Assembly (NCBI GenBank): GCA_026417735.1
Contig: JAOACR010000023.1
Span: forward strand, 1 to 64,000
DNA: 64,000 bases
Source of the DNA: Kiritimatiellia bacterium
GTDB taxonomy: Bacteria > Verrucomicrobiota > Kiritimatiellia > PWTM01
Reading direction: 5' to 3'
Shown here: piece by piece, positions 60,808 to 64,000 of the stretch
Numbering within the stretch: the first letter of the stretch is position 1
Layout: each line of letters begins with the position of its first letter
Notes under the pieces: generated by a model
What the model saw: only the letters and a program-made list of their open reading frames with translations
What the model was told of the DNA's origin: nothing
The model's database searches: none
Program-made: the position numbers and the translations under genes

Positions 60808-62013
60808 TCAGCCGGAGCGGCTGAGGCGTTGCGCTGGCTGTTCCGCGAAGCGCTGATGCGCCTCGCGCAGAACCTCGAGAATCCGCTCCGCAAACGGACT
60901 GCGGGCGAGCGCCACACGCAACGCAGGCACGTCCAGTTGCGCCGCGTTCCGGCCCGGGAACCAGTGCTCGGCCTGGCCCAGCAGGTTGTACCGCATCTTC
61001 GCGTAGCCGGTCATGTCGAGCGCGACGGCCAGATTCCACAGACGAAGAATTTCAAACACGTTCACTTCTCCGGGGCAGTCCGACCAGCGCGGTACGCCGT
61101 CGGCCCAGTGCGCGAACCACTCCTCGCCGAGCACGCGCCGCATCTCGTCGTCCAGCCGCGCGGCGATGTTGCGGGCGAGCACCTCCCGCTCGCCGTACCG
61201 CGCCAGCGCACCGAGGTGTTCGTCCCAATCGGAAGGTCGCGCCACTCCGATGCTGAGCGTGTGCACCTCGGCCCGCGCGAGGCAGAACAGGTCGTTGAAC
61301 TGCATCGGTGTCAGCGGCGCGCAGAGCCGGCGCAGTTTCTCGGGCGGTTCGTACAACTTCCCGCCCTTATCGTTCGGGCTGATGATCAGCACGCCCAGAT
61401 CGTGCCGCGCGGCGGTCTCCACCGCGGGCCAGGTGTGCCGCTGCACGTAGTACCAGTGAAGGTTCACGTAATCGAACTCGCCGGTCTCGATCGCGCGCAC
61501 GATCAGCTCGGTGGGTCCGTGCGTCGAGAAGCCGATGAACCGGCAGAGACCGTCCCGTTGCAACCGGCGAGCACCGTCGAGCGCGCCGCCGCGGCGCAGC
61601 GTCGCCTCGAGGAGCTCATCGTTGTTCACGCCGTGCACGGCGAGCAGGTCCACGTGGTCGAGCTGCAGCAGTTGAAGCGAGTGCCGCGCGGTCGCGACGA
61701 ACTCGTCGGCCGGTTTCGGGCCCACCTTGGTTTGCACGAGAATACGGTCGCGGGGCAGGCAGCGCAGCACGCGGCCCAGTTGTAGCTCCGAGGTGCCGTA
61801 GCCGCGGGCGGTCTCGAAGTGACGCGCCCCGATCTCGAAGGCGCGCCAAACGCAGGCCTCGAGGTTCGCCTGTCCCTCCGCGGTGATGCCGCCAGCTTCC
61901 TCGTCCTTCCATGAGTGCTGAAACCGCATGCCCCCGCAGGTGAGCACCGGCATCGCGAGCCCGCTGCGGCCAAAGCGGCGGACCGGCACGCACACTGTGG
62001 GAACGGTGCTCAT
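60808..62013 (-). CDS. Aldo/keto reductase-family protein
   Basis: 401 residues. The AKR fold begins [20 protein letters not shown]; the catalytic Tyr region is [18 protein letters not shown], with QTKVGP and [12 protein letters not shown] (active-site His), and [13 protein letters not shown] at 62013 avoids an upstream Pro/Ala-rich extension. The C-terminal 120 residues are long for an AKR and contain several Trp and one Cys ([32 protein letters not shown]), which fits the PVC-type members with a C-terminal helical cap; the usual ferredoxin-like C-terminal Cys set is missing. Substrate unknown. Confidence 0.85.
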   Translation of the reverse strand: MSTVPTVCVPVRRFGRSGLAMPVLTCGGMRFQHSWKDEEAGGITAEGQANLEACVWRAFEIGARHFETARGYGTSELQLGRVLRCLPRDRILVQTKVGPKPADEFVATARHSLQLLQLDHVDLLAVHGVNNDELLEATLRRGGALDGARRLQRDGLCRFIGFSTHGPTELIVRAIETGEFDYVNLHWYYVQRHTWPAVETAARHDLGVLIISPNDKGGKLYEPPEKLRRLCAPLTPMQFNDLFCLARAEVHTLSIGVARPSDWDEHLGALARYGEREVLARNIAARLDDEMRRVLGEEWFAHWADGVPRWSDCPGEVNVFEILRLWNLAVALDMTGYAKMRYNLLGQAEHWFPGRNAAQLDVPALRVALARSPFAERILEVLREAHQRFAEQPAQRLSRSG

Positions 62014-62256
62014 CGTCGTGGGCGACGGAGCGGCCGGCACCGCCGGGTCCCGCAGCCCCGCCGCCACGCCGGCGGGTCACGAACAGTGGCCGCCGCTCCG
62101 GCGACCCGCGCACACGTTCGCCAATGCCGCACCGGCCTCCCCGTTGTTTCCCCCAGACGGTCCACGCTTGCCGCACCCCTCGCCGCAGGGCGGGGCAGGG
62201 GCCATGTCGTCCCGCAGCGCATCCGCGGCGGTGACACCGCGGGCCGGCCGAAACCT

Positions 62257-64000
62257 TCAGTGCGCACCCTCGAAGACATAGAGGAAGGTCGCCGCGGGGG
62301 GCAACCCCCGGGCGTCAGCGCCGGTGGCGGCGTCGAGCACGAACGGGGAGCGCACGATCGAGGCAGGAAGCGCAATGGTTTCAATGCGGACCTGTTCGCG
62401 GTCGAGGTTGTGCGCCGCGGGGTCGCCCGCCATGCGGAACAACCGTACTTGCCGCGCGCCCGTGAAGGGGAGCTCGAGAGCAACCGGCGTGAAACCGTCG
62501 TCGCTCTCCAGCGGGTAACCGGCCACCTTGCGTGAAAGCACGAAGACACAAAGCCGGTCACCCCGTCGCGTCGCATAGCAGGCGGCCAGCGGAACGTCCC
62601 GGGCCGCCGGCCGGCGCTGGAACTTCGGCAGGTCGATCGTCGGCACGCGGAGTGTTTCCACCTGCAACAGGTCACCGGTCGCCTCCCGATTGAACAGCGC
62701 GAGCGTCATCCAGCACGGATGGGCGAGCGGCCCCACATGCCAGGCGGTGTGCGAAACCCAGTGGGTTCCGCCGTGGTGGAAGGTGAAAAAATTCTGCAGG
62801 TCGAAGTCCTCGGTCGCGCGCGCAAGGAATGTATCGAGCGTGGCGGTCCCGCCGGCGAGGCTCTTCATCGTTTCCTCTTGGGCGCGCACCTCGGCGGCGC
62901 TCATCGGGGGCTGATTGTTGAGGCCGCTCAGCGCGTAGCCCGGCCCCGCCTCGTACGTGCCGATCGCCAGCGGTGGACGGCCCGCCGCGACGAGCGCGTC
63001 ACGCTCCGCTCTGAGCTGCGCGGCGCGGGGAAGCGCGGACTGTCCCGGCTGCATCAACACCTGGAAAAGGCCTGCGCGGTTGCTCCCGGCCGGTCCTTCA
63101 CCCTCGTCCCATCCACCGAGGTAGCCGGCAATCGTCAGGTACTGCGAGCGGGGCGAGTGCTTTGCGGCCTGCGTGCCGTAGTTCTGACCGGCCCAACCGC
63201 CGAGAACAAACACAAATTTCCGGTCGAGACCGGCGCGTTCCCACCAAGGGCTGGCGCGCAGGCACTCGATCACATGCTCCTGGAAAAGGCCGTAGACCTC
63301 GCCACGGTTGTAGGTGTGGCCGGTGGCGCCGTCCTTCATCGCCTCGAAGACCCAAGGGCTGAACAGCCAGTTCCAGGTCTCGTTGCTGATCTCAAAGTAG
63401 ATACGGTCGAAGGCGTCGGACCAAGGTGCGGCGCGGCCCTGCGCGAACCGTTTGGCCGCCCAGGGTTTCTCCGCGGGCGTGTCACGCTCCGGGTCGTAGG
63501 GCGCAGCGATGTACTCGACGAATCCGAGCCATTCCTCGGGCGACATGTGCATCTCAACCTGAAGCCACGGCCGTACTCCGGCCTTCTCCATTGCCGCCAG
63601 CGTTTGGGGCAGCGTGTTCCCCCGCTCCACGCCACAGATCACACCCGCCGGATTGGTGAACTGCTCCATGTCATAAGTTGAGGCGCGCGTCTTGATGAAA
63701 GCGTGCGTCCGGAGCGCGCTGATGGCGGAGGCCTTCAGATCGGCATATTCGTAGGGCAGAAAGTCAAGAAATGGTGCCGCATCGGCGTAGACACGATAGT
63801 TGTCGATCCAGACGGTTCCCGGCCCCTCAAACGCCATTGAGGTCTGTCCCACCCCGCCGGCCCCCGTCCACAGCTCGGGCAGGCGGAACGTGCCGCGGAA
63901 CCGCTGCCATTCGCCGCCCAGTTCAAACACCAGCGGCTTCACCGAACGGGCATAGTGCCCTTTGAGAGAAAACACCGCTCGCGGTGTTGTCATCCCATGC
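62257..64000 (-). CDS. Glycoside hydrolase-like protein, partial at the right edge
   Basis: About 580 residues are visible; the N-terminus lies beyond the window (the ATG at 63993 is inside a beta-sandwich domain). The first 70 residues finish a jelly-roll (LVFELGGEWQRFRGTFRLPE, GPGTVWIDNYRVYAD) of CBM type. The main domain is a TIM barrel like the GH5/GH39/GH51 clan: VRPWLQVEMHMSPEEWLGFV and DRIYFEISNETWNWLFSP, where the NE pair is the likely acid/base; the nucleophile may be the Glu in LAIGTYEAGPGYAL. The last 130 residues are a beta-sandwich (GDRLCVFVLSRKVAGYPLES). Function may be in plant or animal glycan breakdown. Confidence 0.72.
   Translation of the reverse strand, partial: HGMTTPRAVFSLKGHYARSVKPLVFELGGEWQRFRGTFRLPELWTGAGGVGQTSMAFEGPGTVWIDNYRVYADAAPFLDFLPYEYADLKASAISALRTHAFIKTRASTYDMEQFTNPAGVICGVERGNTLPQTLAAMEKAGVRPWLQVEMHMSPEEWLGFVEYIAAPYDPERDTPAEKPWAAKRFAQGRAAPWSDAFDRIYFEISNETWNWLFSPWVFEAMKDGATGHTYNRGEVYGLFQEHVIECLRASPWWERAGLDRKFVFVLGGWAGQNYGTQAAKHSPRSQYLTIAGYLGGWDEGEGPAGSNRAGLFQVLMQPGQSALPRAAQLRAERDALVAAGRPPLAIGTYEAGPGYALSGLNNQPPMSAAEVRAQEETMKSLAGGTATLDTFLARATEDFDLQNFFTFHHGGTHWVSHTAWHVGPLAHPCWMTLALFNREATGDLLQVETLRVPTIDLPKFQRRPAARDVPLAACYATRRGDRLCVFVLSRKVAGYPLESDDGFTPVALELPFTGARQVRLFRMAGDPAAHNLDREQVRIETIALPASIVRSPFVLDAATGADARGLPPAATFLYVFEGAH

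Noticed and set aside
1-64000. tRNA or rRNA genes
   Set aside because: No cloverleaf with a TTC-arm or rRNA core segment was recognised in the intergenic regions read; a covariance-model search would be needed to exclude small RNAs.

Overview
The window is GC-rich and looks like a chromosome from the PVC superphylum (Planctomycetes-Verrucomicrobia-Chlamydiae), probably Kiritimatiellota- or Verrucomicrobiota-like. The reason is its density of secreted glycoside hydrolases (GH2, GH5, GH29, GH106-like), a sulfatase, a Tat-exported Gfo/Idh/MocA oxidoreductase, L-rhamnose mutarotase and a DUF116-polyprenyl synthetase fusion. Taxonomy is inferred from gene content only. No rRNA, tRNA, insertion sequence or CRISPR array was seen.

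Layout. 1-3.9 kb: the end of a TonB-dependent receptor and a cobalamin/siderophore-type ABC importer. 4.0-5.5 kb: a secreted GH5. 5.5-11.9 kb (minus): a tightly overlapping operon of a PQQ-type propeller, a ferredoxin-like protein, a radical SAM enzyme, DUF116-polyprenyl synthetase, a prenyltransferase-repeat protein and a membrane-anchored zinc-ribbon protein. 12-20.8 kb: sugar catabolism (GH29, RhaM, UroD-like, GH42/GHL6-like, GH2). 21.2-47.7 kb (all minus): a large, less GC-rich defence island. 47.8-57.4 kb: more polysaccharide degradation. 57.5-64 kb: a PEBP-like protein, two Cys-rich secreted proteins, recN, an aldo/keto reductase and a partial glycosidase-like gene.

The defence island is the main interest. 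A type III-B (Cmr) CRISPR effector with an intact GGDD cyclase motif in Cas10/Cmr2 and two tandem cmr1 genes is surrounded by an unusually large set of cyclic-oligoadenylate effectors: a CARF-HEPN RNase, a Card1/Can2-like nuclease broken by two frameshifts, a CARF-adenosine deaminase (Cad1) broken by about seven frameshifts, a broken Nudix hydrolase, an intact Card1-like nuclease, and a Cas_NE0113/ring-nuclease-type CARF protein. Between these lies an intact protein that joins a CARF-like N-terminus, a PD-(D/E)XK nuclease and two tandem double-stranded-RNA-binding domains. I do not know this architecture from any described CRISPR effector. The island continues without a break in strand into a second, unrecognised operon: a protein with two copies of an unknown domain, a vWA protein, a protein with one copy of the same domain, a 1220-residue RecQ-like helicase, a membrane-anchored coiled-coil protein, a decayed coiled-coil gene and an exported trypsin-like protease.

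How the genes would work together (inference): Cmr recognises phage RNA and Cmr2 makes cyclic oligoadenylate. This activates the HEPN RNase and Card1-type nucleases, and originally also the ATP-deaminating Cad1/Nudix pair, while the NE0113 protein turns the signal over. All single-base disruptions seen in the CRISPR part fall in three consecutive effector genes (33.4-37.1 kb). The interference genes and the other effectors are open. This suggests either selective decay of costly effectors or a local patch of sequence error.
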